Positions 25,175 through 32,474 of a DNA stretch of 64,000 bases are shown here, piece by piece. Below the pieces are notes generated by a model, which searched no databases, was not told the origin of the DNA, and worked only from the letters and a program-made list of their open reading frames with translations. Numbering within the stretch: the first letter of the stretch is position 1; every line of letters begins with the position of its first letter. The position numbers were made by a program, and so were the translations under genes. The DNA comes from Isoptericola peretonis (GTDB taxonomy: Bacteria; Actinomycetota; Actinomycetes; Actinomycetales; Cellulomonadaceae): NCBI GenBank assembly GCA_023241745.1, contig JALQCY010000003.1, forward strand, positions 705,426 to 769,425. Reading direction: 5' to 3'.

Positions 25175-25795
25175 ATGGACACGACGACCGACCGACCTGG
25201 CGCGCGCCGCGGACGCCCGCGCCGGGACGAGGCCGAGGGGCGGCGGGCGGCGATCCTCGACGCGGCGACCGCCCAGCTCGCCGAGCACGGGTTCGCGGGC
25301 ACGACGATCGAGGGGGTCGCCGCGTCTGCCGGCGCGACCAAGCGCACGATCTACAGCCACTTCACCGACAAGCCCGGACTCTTCCTCGCTGCCGTGGAAC
25401 GCCTGCACCGGCACGAGCAGGAGGGCGTCCAGGGCGGAGACGACCTCGAGGAGGTCGCTGCCCGCATCGTGCGCACGCTGCACGGCGACGACGCCGTGAC
25501 GCTGCACCGGCTGGTGATCGCCGAGTCGCGCCAGCTCCCGGGGCTCGCGGCCGACTTCTACGAGCGTGGTCCGGCGCGCTCCGTCGACGTCCTGGCGACG
25601 TTGCTCGCCGCCGAGCACCCGGATCTCGACGCGGTGCACGAGCACGCCGAGGAGCTGTACACGCTGCTGCTCGGCGAGCCGCACCGGCGCCGGCTGCTCG
25701 GCCTCGAGCCGGCACCCACGGCTGCAGGAGCTCTCGCGCACGCCCGACGCGCGATCCGGACGGTGCTCGGACGGTCCGGCGCGACACCGGCCTAG
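25175..25795 (+). CDS. TetR/AcrR family transcriptional regulator
   Basis: This 206-residue regulator has an Arg/Asp-rich N-terminus and the TetR DNA-binding domain at about 22-70 (RRAAILDAATAQLAEHGFAG, then TTIEGVAASAGATKRTIYSHF, where the recognition helix reads ATKRTIYSHF). The C-terminal helical domain is of the TetR_C type and includes LHRLVIAESRQLPGLAADFYERG, typical of the AcrR/YbiH-like branch. The ligand is unknown. A 24-base operator-like inverted repeat covers its own -10. Probable targets are itself, the divergent DUF952 gene, and possibly the cupin/methyltransferase genes downstream, although the cupin gene appears to have its own promoter. Confidence 0.9.
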   Translation: MDTTTDRPGARRGRPRRDEAEGRRAAILDAATAQLAEHGFAGTTIEGVAASAGATKRTIYSHFTDKPGLFLAAVERLHRHEQEGVQGGDDLEEVAARIVRTLHGDDAVTLHRLVIAESRQLPGLAADFYERGPARSVDVLATLLAAEHPDLDAVHEHAEELYTLLLGEPHRRRLLGLEPAPTAAGALAHARRAIRTVLGRSGATPA

Positions 25796-25798
25796 GGT
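25793..25798 (+). promoter_or_regulatory. Leaderless-type -10 (TAGGGT) formed by the TetR stop codon
   Basis: The TAG stop of the TetR gene begins TAGGGT, which is followed by 6 bases and the cupin GTG 25805. Same geometry as the other leaderless candidates in the window. Confidence 0.4.
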
Positions 25799-25804
25799 GG
25801 CCCG

Positions 25805-26170
25805 GTGAGCAGCGACGTGCGCAACATCGGGACCGCCCTCGAGAGCATCCCCGGGCCCTGGCAGCCCCACCTGCTGGCGAGCGTCAACGACTACGCCGTG
25901 AAGGTGGTCAAGCTCGACGGCGAGTTCGTGTGGCACACGCACGACGACACCGACGAGCTGTTCCTCGTGCTCAGCGGGCGGCTCACGATCCAGCTCCGCG
26001 ACCGCGACGTCGTCCTCGGCCCGCTCGACGTGTTCGTGGTGCCGAAGGGCGTCGAGCACTGCCCGCGCGCGGACGGCGAGGTGCACGCGCTCCTCGTCGA
26101 GCCGACCGCGACGGTCAACACGGGCGACGCCGGCGGCGAGCGGACGGCGCCGCTGCGCGAGCTGGGCTGA
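25805..26170 (+). CDS. Cupin domain-containing protein
   Basis: A 121-residue single-domain cupin. The first motif gives metal ligands His44, His46 and Glu51 (WHTHDDTDELFLVLSG) and the second His85 (DVFVVPKGVEHCP). This complete set suggests a metal-binding fold. Small cupins act as isomerases, dioxygenases or sugar-binding proteins; nothing here decides. GTG 25805 is chosen because the residues that follow match the family and a TAGGGT -10 lies at the leaderless distance. Five bases separate it from the methyltransferase gene, so the two are probably cotranscribed. Confidence 0.85.
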   Translation: MSSDVRNIGTALESIPGPWQPHLLASVNDYAVKVVKLDGEFVWHTHDDTDELFLVLSGRLTIQLRDRDVVLGPLDVFVVPKGVEHCPRADGEVHALLVEPTATVNTGDAGGERTAPLRELG

Positions 26171-26174
26171 GCGC

Positions 26175-26783
26175 GTGGGAGACGCGAGCGCGGCCTACGC
26201 GGCGCGCGCGGACGAGTACACGGCGCTGTTCGGGTCGATGGACGCCGTGCACGACGACGACCGGGACCTGGTCGCGCGGTGGGCCGCCGGGCTGACGGGC
26301 CGCGTGGTCGACGCCGGCTGCGGGCCGGGCCACTGGACGGACTTCCTCGCCGGCCTGGGGCTGGACGCGGAGGGCGTGGACCTGGCGGACCCGTTCCTGG
26401 AGCGCGCCCGCGCGCAGTACCCGGACGTCCCGTTCCGCCGCGCCGCCCTGGGCGACCTCGGCGTGCCCGACGGCGCCCTCGGCGGCGTGCTGGCCTGGTA
26501 CTCGATCATCCACACCCCGCCCGAGGCTGTGGACGGCGTGCTCGCCGAGCTCGCCCGCGCCGTCGCGCCGGGCGGTGGGCTGCTGCTCGGGCTCTGCCGC
26601 GGCCCGCGCGTCGAGCCGTTCGACCATGCCGTCACGAGGGCCTGGTTCTGGCCGGTCGAGGAGCTTGCCGCGCGCGTCCAGCGGGCCGGGTTCGACGTCG
26701 TGGAGACGGCCGAGCGCGCCGACCCGGGGGTACGTCCGCACGGCGCGATCAGCGCGCGGCGTCGGGCGGCGGGTCCAGGGTGA
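26175..26783 (+). CDS. Class I SAM-dependent methyltransferase
   Basis: A 202-residue protein with the Rossmann-like methyltransferase fold. Motif I is VVDAGCGPGHWTDFL (44-58), the acidic end of strand 2 is in AEGVDLADPFLERAR, and GGVLAWYSIIHTPPE and APGGGLLLGL correspond to motifs II-III. The Methyltransf_11/25 type is likely; the substrate is not evident. GTG start; it follows the cupin gene by 5 bases. The downstream 190 bases contain no gene but end in a long imperfect hairpin before the convergent NAD(P)H-binding gene. Confidence 0.83.
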   Translation: MGDASAAYAARADEYTALFGSMDAVHDDDRDLVARWAAGLTGRVVDAGCGPGHWTDFLAGLGLDAEGVDLADPFLERARAQYPDVPFRRAALGDLGVPDGALGGVLAWYSIIHTPPEAVDGVLAELARAVAPGGGLLLGLCRGPRVEPFDHAVTRAWFWPVEELAARVQRAGFDVVETAERADPGVRPHGAISARRRAAGPG

Positions 26784-26925
26784 CGATCGCGCCCCGGAGC
26801 GCCCAGACCGGCACCGCCGCCGACGGGTTCCCCGCCGCCTGAGCACGACGGCCGTGGGCGTACCGGTCGAGGATCGTCAACCCAGTACTCGTCGACGTAC
26901 CCGAAGGCGGGAACCTTTGACCATG

Positions 26926-26977
26926 AGAGGGCATCTCAATCAAGGTTTCGAAGAGACCTTGATCGAGGCCGCCCTCT
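26926..26977. terminator. Two-part hairpin between convergent genes
   Basis: Outer arms AGAGGGC/GCCCTCT (26926-26932, 26971-26977) enclose inner arms ATCAAGGT/ACCTTGAT (26939-26946, 26956-26963). It overlaps the stop codon of the minus-strand gene at 26976. This patch is poorer in G+C than its surroundings. Candidate bidirectional terminator; 26784-26925 shows nothing else. Confidence 0.55.
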
Positions 26978-27656
26978 AGTCCAGGTTGCGCAGCGCCGCC
27001 GGGATCGCCGTGTCCCCGGACGAGAAGCGCACGAAGCGTCCCACGGTCGCGGGCTCGCGGAGCGTGGCGGCGACGACCTGCGCGACGTCGGCACGCGGCA
27101 CGCTGGTGTCCGTCCCGGAGGGTACGGCGCCGGTCTCGGGCAGGAGGGCGATGCGCCCGGTCGGGGGTTCGTCCGTCAGCGTGCCGGGGCCGAGGATCGT
27201 CCAGTCGAGGCCGGTGGTGCGCAGGTGGTCGTCGGCGGCCAGCTTCGCGTCCGCGTAGGCGAAGAATCCTGCGCTCTGCGGGACGCCGTGCTCCGGCGTC
27301 GAGCCCACCCACGACACCATCACGTACCGCCGCACCCCGGCGCTCGCGGCGGCGTCCATGGAGCGGATCGCGGCGTCGCGGTCGACGGCGTACGTGCGCT
27401 GCGGGTCGCCGCCGCCGGCCCCGGCGGACCACACGACGGCGTCTGCACCGGCGAGCACGGCGGCGATCTCCTCCGTGCTCGCGTGCTCGACGTCGAGCAG
27501 GGCGGGCTCGGCCCCGAGGTCGGCGACGCGGTCGACCTGCTCGGGCTTGCGCACCACACCCACGACGTCCACCACGGGCCCGGTGCCGCCGTCGGCCAGG
27601 AGCGGGACCAGCTGGCGCGCGACCTTGCCGAGCGCGCCGATGACGACGACCTTCAT
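26976..27656 (-). CDS. NAD(P)H-binding protein, NmrA/SDR_a5-like
   Basis: A 226-residue atypical short-chain dehydrogenase; ATG 27656 has GGAGG upstream and places the cofactor motif at once: MKVVVIGALGKVARQLVPLL (residues 1-20). AVVWSAGAG is the second sheet end, YVMVSWVGS replaces the Ser region and FAYADAKLAADDHLR carries Tyr and Lys in the YxxxK arrangement, while TGLDWTILGPGTLTDEP is the usual specificity loop. Relatives act as NAD(P)H quinone reductases, sugar epimerase-like enzymes or redox sensors. It reads in the same direction as the upstream MFS gene but is separated from it by a 29-bp-stem hairpin. Confidence 0.82.
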   Translation of the reverse strand: MKVVVIGALGKVARQLVPLLADGGTGPVVDVVGVVRKPEQVDRVADLGAEPALLDVEHASTEEIAAVLAGADAVVWSAGAGGGDPQRTYAVDRDAAIRSMDAAASAGVRRYVMVSWVGSTPEHGVPQSAGFFAYADAKLAADDHLRTTGLDWTILGPGTLTDEPPTGRIALLPETGAVPSGTDTSVPRADVAQVVAATLREPATVGRFVRFSSGDTAIPAALRNLD

Positions 27657-27729
27657 GACGACCTCCGAGCGGGCGAGGGACCGGACTCCCACCGTAAGCA
27701 TCCCCGAGCACGCCGCCACCGTTGCCGGA

Positions 27730-27795
27730 CGGATCGGCAGTCTGTACTCGGGTCGGCACGAATACCTGCCGACTCGAGTACGGAGTGCCGATTCG
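27730..27795 (-). terminator. Long hairpin (29-bp stem) after the MFS gene
   Basis: Arms 27730-27758 and 27767-27795 pair with one mismatch (G40-G85 of this hundred) and three G-T wobbles around an 8-base loop. It starts 10 bases after the MFS stop codon in the direction of transcription. The direct repeat TCGGCA occurs twice in each arm. Strong stem, no T-tract. Confidence 0.65.
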
Positions 27796-27804
27796 AGCGC
27801 GCCG

Positions 27805-29247
27805 TCAGCGGGCCCGTGCGATCCGCGCGGCCAGCGCGGCGAAGGCGAGCGCGAGCCCCGCCTGCACGACGACGGCGACGACGAAGCCGTGCGGCAGCCC
27901 CTCGCCGGCGTCGCCGGCGCCCGCCGCGGCGGACTGGAACAGCCCACCGAGCACGGCGACGCCCAGGCCGAGCCCGAGCTGCTGCAGCGTGGTGAACAGC
28001 CCGCCCGCGACGCCCGCGGCCCAGGTCGGCGTGCGCGACAGGACGGTGCGCAGCACGGGCCCGTACATCAGCGCCTGGGCGGCTCCGAGGGCCATGAGCA
28101 GCGGCTGCAGGGCCGCCGTCGTGCCGCCGTGACCGCTGCCGACGACGACCGCGAGCCCGCCGAGCACGGCGGCCTGCGCGACGGCGGCGCCGGTCATCGT
28201 CCAGCGGCCGGTGCGACGCTCGATCGCCGGCGTCGCGAGGGCCGTCGCGACGAACGCGCCGCCGAAGCCGAGCAGCAGCACGACCGTGCCCCAGGCGTCG
28301 GCGCCCAGCGCTCCCTGGGCGAGCGCCGAGAACTCGTACAGGAACGCCCCGTAACCGGTGAAGAACAGCAGCGTCATGACCAGCCCGCCCCGTACGACGC
28401 GGGCGCGCAGCACGCTCGGCGGCACGACCGGCAGCTCGCCGCGGCGCTCCGCCGACCGCTGCGACCGCGCGAACAGGGCGAGGACGCCGCCGGCCGCCGC
28501 GAGCATCCCGAGCAGCGCGGGCGGCCAGCCGGCGGACGCACCGAGCGTCAGCGGCACCACGAGCAGCAGCAGGCCGGCGGCGAGCAGGGTCGCGCCGCGC
28601 AGGTCCAGCGCCAGCGGCGCCGACGAGCGCGACTCCGGCACCGTCCGCAGCGCGAGGAGGGCCGCGACCGCGATGGCTCCGGTGACGGCCTGCACCTCGC
28701 GCCAGCCCAGGTGCTCGCCGGCCATGCCGGCCACCGCGCCCGCGAGCGCCTGCCCGGCGATGGTCGCGACGCCGCTGACCGCGGTGAACAGGGTGACGCC
28801 GAGGGCACGCAGCCGGTCCGGTGCGGTGGACTGGATGGTGGACAGCACCTGGGGCGTGAACAGCCCCGCGGCGACGCCGAGCCCGGCGCGCAGCGCGACG
28901 AGCAGCGGCAGGGTCGGGGCGAACGCCGCCAGCACGGAGAGCACGGCGAAGGCCGCGAGCCCGACGGCGAGCATGCGGCGCCGGCCGTACCGGTCGCCCA
29001 GCCGCCCGGCCACCACCAGGGTGGCGGCGAACGTCGTCGTGTACGCGGAGAGCACCAGCTGGCCGCCCGCCGCGGCGACCCCGAGGTCGGCGGTGATCGC
29101 CGGGGCGAGCAGGTTGACCGAGCCGAACGTCATGTTGACGGGCAGGTACGCGACGAGCAGGACGGCGAGGCCGAGGCCGGTGAGGGCCCGCGGCGACGCC
29201 GTCGCGACGGCCGCCGGGGTGCCGGCCGTGGTGAGGGTCGTGGTCAT
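27805..29247 (-). CDS. MFS transporter, probable drug/metabolite exporter
   Basis: A 480-residue inner membrane protein with the major facilitator pattern: at least 12, probably 14, hydrophobic segments, and the loop 2-3 signature GRLGDRYGRRRMLAVGL after helix 2. Helix 1 reads LAVLLVAYLPVNMTFGSVNLLAPAIT. RAGLGVAAGLFTPQVLSTIQS and the long C-terminal half fit the DHA2-type family, which uses the proton gradient to export drugs or metabolites. It is divergent from the MmyB-type regulator at 29349; two TGGTACC sites two helical turns apart lie between them, so export is probably induced by a ligand of that regulator. Confidence 0.88.
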   Translation of the reverse strand: MTTTLTTAGTPAAVATASPRALTGLGLAVLLVAYLPVNMTFGSVNLLAPAITADLGVAAAGGQLVLSAYTTTFAATLVVAGRLGDRYGRRRMLAVGLAAFAVLSVLAAFAPTLPLLVALRAGLGVAAGLFTPQVLSTIQSTAPDRLRALGVTLFTAVSGVATIAGQALAGAVAGMAGEHLGWREVQAVTGAIAVAALLALRTVPESRSSAPLALDLRGATLLAAGLLLLVVPLTLGASAGWPPALLGMLAAAGGVLALFARSQRSAERRGELPVVPPSVLRARVVRGGLVMTLLFFTGYGAFLYEFSALAQGALGADAWGTVVLLLGFGGAFVATALATPAIERRTGRWTMTGAAVAQAAVLGGLAVVVGSGHGGTTAALQPLLMALGAAQALMYGPVLRTVLSRTPTWAAGVAGGLFTTLQQLGLGLGVAVLGGLFQSAAAGAGDAGEGLPHGFVVAVVVQAGLALAFAALAARIARAR

Positions 29248-29271
29248 GCTCCGACGGTGCGCCGGCGGCCA

Positions 29272-29304
29272 TCCTGGTACCAGGAGCCTGCTGATCGTGG
29301 TACC
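29272..29304. promoter_or_regulatory. Candidate operator: two TGGTACC sites 22 bp apart
   Basis: TCCTGGTACCAGGA (29272-29285) is a perfect 14-bp palindrome, and a second TGGTACC begins at 29298, 22 bp after the first (29276). Two helical turns put both sites on one face of the DNA between the MFS and regulator starts. Confidence 0.55.
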
Positions 29305-29348
29305 GGCACCACCTGGATGCGCCCGCCGCGCGGGGCGACACTGGGACG

Positions 29349-30239
29349 GTGATCGCGACGACCCCCGACCGTGCCGCCCTGGGCGCCTTCCTGCGCGAGC
29401 GCCGCGGGCGGGTGACCCCCGGGGACGTCGGGCTGCCCGTGAGCGGCCGGCGCCGCACCCCCGGCCTGCGCCGCGAGGAGGTGGCGCAGCTCGCCGGGGT
29501 GGGCGTCACCTGGTACACGTGGCTGGAGCAGGGGCGGGCGAAGAACGTGTCCGACCAGGTGCTCGAGGCGGTGGCGCGGGTGCTCCGCCTCGACGACGCG
29601 GAGCACCGCCATCTCATGGTGCTCGCCGGCCGGGAGCCCGCCGTCGTGCCCGGCGCGGCGACGCCCGTGCGGCCCGAGCACCTCGCGGTGCTGGAGCGGC
29701 TGCTGCCGTACCCCGCGGCGCTCCAGACCGACAGCTACGACCTCGTGGCGTCCAACCGCGCCTACCGCTTCCTGTTTGACGACCTCGACACGCGTCCGGT
29801 CGCCGACCGCAACTGCGCGTGGCTGATGTTCACCCACCCGCGGTGGCGCGAGAGCCTCGTGGACGCCGAGGACGTGCTGCGCGACATCGCGGGCCGCCTG
29901 CGCGGCAAGGAGCCCGAGTACCGCGACGACCCCCGCTGGCGCGAGCTGTTGACCCGCCTCCGTTCCGCCTCGCCGGACTTCGTGCGGCTGTGGGACTCGT
30001 ACGACGTCGCGGGGGACCGCACCCAGCTGCGCCGCTACGACTCGCCGCGCGCCGGCCGGCTCGACGTGCACTTCCAGAGCCTGTGGCTGGACCGCGCGCG
30101 CGGGGACCGGATCATCGTCATGACGCCTGCAGACGACGGCACGCGTCAGCGGCTGGAGCGGCTCGACTCGCTGGTCGGGGCCGCGCCCGCCGTGACGTCG
30201 CGGGACGACGCCGCCACGGGAGGAGCGGCCGCCCGCTGA
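29349..30239 (+). CDS. MmyB-type XRE-family transcriptional regulator
   Basis: This 296-residue regulator has an XRE helix-turn-helix at about 8-80 (LGAFLRERRGRVTPGDVGLP, RRTPGLRREEVAQLAGVGVTWYTWLEQGR) and a MmyB-type sensor domain (VLERLLPYPAALQTDSYDLV, YRFLFDDLDTRPVADRNCAW, SPDFVRLWDSYDVAGDRTQL). Its domain layout equals that of the regulator at 11104, but the sequences differ clearly, so they are paralogues with separate targets. GTG 29349 follows GACACT (29337-29342) by 6 bases, a leaderless arrangement. Its probable targets are itself and the divergent exporter. Confidence 0.88.
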   Translation: MIATTPDRAALGAFLRERRGRVTPGDVGLPVSGRRRTPGLRREEVAQLAGVGVTWYTWLEQGRAKNVSDQVLEAVARVLRLDDAEHRHLMVLAGREPAVVPGAATPVRPEHLAVLERLLPYPAALQTDSYDLVASNRAYRFLFDDLDTRPVADRNCAWLMFTHPRWRESLVDAEDVLRDIAGRLRGKEPEYRDDPRWRELLTRLRSASPDFVRLWDSYDVAGDRTQLRRYDSPRAGRLDVHFQSLWLDRARGDRIIVMTPADDGTRQRLERLDSLVGAAPAVTSRDDAATGGAAAR

Positions 30240-30244
30240 CCTTC

Positions 30245-30264
30245 GCGGCCGTGGAGGTGGCCGC
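30245..30264 (+). terminator. Hairpin after the MmyB-type regulator
   Basis: GCGGCC and GGCCGC arms around an 8-base loop, five bases after the stop codon. Weak candidate terminator. Confidence 0.35.
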
Positions 30265-30305
30265 TCGTCGCGGAATGGCCGTGTCGGGCACCCGGGGCGC
30301 GGGGG

Positions 30306-30311
30306 GATGAT
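30306..30311 (+). promoter_or_regulatory. Leaderless-type -10 (GATGAT) of alaA
   Basis: GATGAT is followed by 7 bases and GTG 30319. There is no ribosome binding site before the GTG. This supports the start chosen for alaA. Confidence 0.4.
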
Positions 30312-30318
30312 GGTCCCC

Positions 30319-31536
30319 GTGCGTACCATCCGACAGAGCCGCAAGCTGCGCGGCGTCCGCTACGACGTCCGCGGTCCCATCCTCGTCGAGGCCCAGCGTC
30401 TCGAGGCCGAGGGCCACCGCATCCTCAAGCTGAACATCGGCAACACCGCGCCGTTCGGCTTCGAGGCACCGGCAGCCATCCAGGCCGACGTCGTGCACCA
30501 CCTGCCCGAGGCGCAGGGGTACAGCGACTCGCGCGGCATCTACGAGGCACGCACCGCCGTCGCGCAGTACTACCAGTCGCGCGGGCTGCGCGACACGACC
30601 GTGGACGACGTCTTCATCGGCAACGGCGTCTCCGAGCTGATCTCGATGGTGCTGCAGGCGTTCGTCGACGAGGGGAACGAGATCCTCGTCCCCGCGCCGG
30701 ACTACCCGCTGTGGACGGGGGCCGTGACGCTGTGCGGCGGCACGGCGGTGCACTACCGGTGCGACGAGGAGAACGGCTGGATGCCGGACCTCGAGGACCT
30801 CGAGTCGAAGATCACCGAGAACACCCACGCCATGGTGATCATCAACCCGAACAACCCCACGGGCGCCGTGTACAGCAAGGAGATGGTGGAGGCGATGGTC
30901 GACATCGCACGCCGCCACGACCTCGTGGTCCTCACCGACGAGATCTACGAGAAGATCCTGTTCGACGGCGCCACCCATCACCACGCCGCGGCCGCCGCGG
31001 GCGACGACGTGCTGTGCCTGACGTTCAGCGGCCTGTCGAAGGCGTACCGCGTGTGCGGCTACCGGGCCGGGTGGGTCATGGTGTCTGGCCCGAAGGAGAC
31101 CGCCACCGAGTTCCTCGAGGGCCTCACGCTGCTGGCCAACATGCGCATGTGCGCCAACGTGCCCGCGCAGCACGCCATCCAGACGGCGCTCGGCGGCTAC
31201 CAGTCGATCGACGAGCTCATCGTGCCCGGCGGCCGGTTCTACGACCAGGCGATGCTGGCCGACAAGCTGCTCAACGAGATCCCCGGCGTCACGTCGGTGC
31301 GGCCGAAGGGCGCGCTGTACTGCTTCCCGCGCCTGGATCCGGAGATGTACCCGATCGAGGACGACGAGCAGTTCGTCATCGACCTGCTGCGGGCCAAGAA
31401 GATCCTGGTCACGCACGGCACCGGGTTCAACTGGTTCGAGCCCGACCACTTCCGCCTCGTCACCCTCCCCGACGAGGAGGTCCTCACCGAGGCCATCGGC
31501 CGCATCGGGGAGTTCCTGGCGACACGTCGCCGGTAG
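30319..31536 (+). CDS. alaA: Glutamate-pyruvate (alanine) aminotransferase, AlaA-type
   Basis: A fold type I PLP enzyme that makes alanine from pyruvate and glutamate. From GTG 30319 the protein is 405 residues, the length of E. coli AlaA as remembered, and the two N-termini align without a gap up to YDVRGP; ATG 30307 would add four residues. Motifs: LKLNIGNTAPFGF, QGYSDSRGIYEAR, NGVSELISM, NPNNPTGAVYSKE, DEIYEKILFD, the PLP lysine Lys241 in SGLSKAYR, and RMCANVPAQHAIQTALGGYQ, which is nearly invariant in AlaA. Cytosolic. It stands alone, with a palindrome directly after its stop. Confidence 0.93.
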   Translation: MRTIRQSRKLRGVRYDVRGPILVEAQRLEAEGHRILKLNIGNTAPFGFEAPAAIQADVVHHLPEAQGYSDSRGIYEARTAVAQYYQSRGLRDTTVDDVFIGNGVSELISMVLQAFVDEGNEILVPAPDYPLWTGAVTLCGGTAVHYRCDEENGWMPDLEDLESKITENTHAMVIINPNNPTGAVYSKEMVEAMVDIARRHDLVVLTDEIYEKILFDGATHHHAAAAAGDDVLCLTFSGLSKAYRVCGYRAGWVMVSGPKETATEFLEGLTLLANMRMCANVPAQHAIQTALGGYQSIDELIVPGGRFYDQAMLADKLLNEIPGVTSVRPKGALYCFPRLDPEMYPIEDDEQFVIDLLRAKKILVTHGTGFNWFEPDHFRLVTLPDEEVLTEAIGRIGEFLATRRR

Positions 31537-31549
31537 CGACGCGCGTCGC
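31536..31549 (+). terminator. Palindrome directly after alaA
   Basis: GCGACGC|GCGTCGC is a perfect 14-bp palindrome beginning on the last base of the alaA stop codon and followed by CCTTTCT. The pyrimidine tail makes it the most conventional terminator in the window. Confidence 0.5.
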
Positions 31550-31555
31550 CCTTTC

Positions 31556-31617
31556 TGCAACTGACGGTTGCGCATCGCCCGTAGGGCGTCTAGCGTGATG
31601 TGCAACCAATAGTTGCA
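31556..31617 (+). promoter_or_regulatory. Two ArsR-type operators flanking the SRPBCC-ArsR promoter
   Basis: TGCAAC-N5-GTTGCG (31556-31572) and TGCAAC-N5-GTTGCA (31601-31617) are copies of one palindrome with centres 45 bp apart. TTGCGC (31569) and TAGCGT (31591-31596) could be -35 and -10 with a 16-bp spacer, so one site covers the -35 and the other the transcription start. This fits autorepression by the ArsR protein encoded in the same operon. Confidence 0.7.
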
Positions 31618-31626
31618 GGAGGGGTC

Positions 31627-32088
31627 ATGGAACTCGGGAGCATCGAGCGCGAGATCTTCGTCGAGGCGTCGCCGGAGGTCGTCTTCGAGGTGGTGAGCCG
31701 CCCGGAGCACGTCAAGCAGTGGTGGCCGGACGACGCCCTCTACGACCCCGCTCCGGGCGGGACGGGGGAGATCGTCTTCGGCGACCCGGACGCCGACGGG
31801 GGCGTCGAGCAGCTCACCGTGGTCGAGTCGCTCCCGCCGCGGACGTTCTCGTTCCGCTGGACGCACCCGGCGGGCGAGGCGGCCCGCGAGGGTAACTCCC
31901 TGCTCGTCACGTTCGAGCTCGTGCCGTCCGGCGACGGCACGCTGCTGCGGATGACGGAGACCGGCTTCCGCGAGATGGGTTGGGAGACCGCGGTGCTCGA
32001 GCAGCGCTACGCCGAGCACGTCGAGGGCTGGGCGTACTTCCTGCCCCGTCTGGCGCCGTACGCCGAGTCGCTGGAGGTGCGGTCGTGA
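31627..32088 (+). CDS. SRPBCC (AHSA1-like) domain protein
   Basis: A 153-residue START/Bet v1-fold protein beginning after GGAGGGG. IEREIFVEASPEVVFEVVSRPEHVKQWWPDD is the N-terminal strand-helix pattern of the AHSA1 branch, and GRIVFGDP-like and PPRTFSFRWTHPAG segments line the cavity; EQRYAEHVEGWAYFLPRLAPY is the long C-terminal helix. Such proteins bind hydrophobic ligands in a deep pocket; specific function unknown. It is the first gene of a three-gene operon (overlap GTGA with ArsR, then a second SRPBCC gene), a recurring actinobacterial arrangement in which the ArsR protein represses the operon. Confidence 0.85.
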   Translation: MELGSIEREIFVEASPEVVFEVVSRPEHVKQWWPDDALYDPAPGGTGEIVFGDPDADGGVEQLTVVESLPPRTFSFRWTHPAGEAAREGNSLLVTFELVPSGDGTLLRMTETGFREMGWETAVLEQRYAEHVEGWAYFLPRLAPYAESLEVRS

Positions 32089-32462
32089 CACCGGCCCCGG
32101 GCTCGGTGGACGACGACCTCTGGTCCGCGATCGGGGACCCGACCAGGCGCCGCATCCTCGACCTGCTGCTCGCCGACGGCGGCGGCACCGCGACGTCCCT
32201 GAGCCAGCGGCTGCCGGTCACCCGGCAGGCGGTGGCCAAGCACCTGGACGTGCTCGACCGCGCAGGTCTCGTCCGCTCGGCCCCCGTGGGCCGGGAGAGG
32301 CGATGCCAGGTCGACGCCGCCCAGCTCGCCCGCGCGGCGGACCAGCTGGCGGCCGTCGGCCGGATGTGGGACGCCCGGCTGCAGCGCATCAAGGGGATCG
32401 CCGAGGCGATCCAGACGGCCCGGCACGACGAGGGCACCCCGGACGACCCACAGCACGGTTGA
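32085..32462 (+). CDS. ArsR family winged-helix regulator
   Basis: A 125-residue repressor translated from GTG 32085, which overlaps the preceding stop. The winged helix covers about 10-90: DLWSAIGDPTRRRILDLLLADG, then TSLSQRLPVTRQAVAKHLDVLDRAGLV (recognition helix TRQAVAKHLDVL), and SAPVGRERRCQVD as the wing. Cys or His clusters of metal-sensing ArsR proteins are absent (only one Cys, in the wing), so it probably senses something other than a metal, as expected for the SRPBCC-linked subgroup. Two palindromes upstream of the operon are likely binding sites. Confidence 0.9.
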   Translation: MTPAPGSVDDDLWSAIGDPTRRRILDLLLADGGGTATSLSQRLPVTRQAVAKHLDVLDRAGLVRSAPVGRERRCQVDAAQLARAADQLAAVGRMWDARLQRIKGIAEAIQTARHDEGTPDDPQHG

Positions 32463-32474
32463 GAGGAGAGCACG

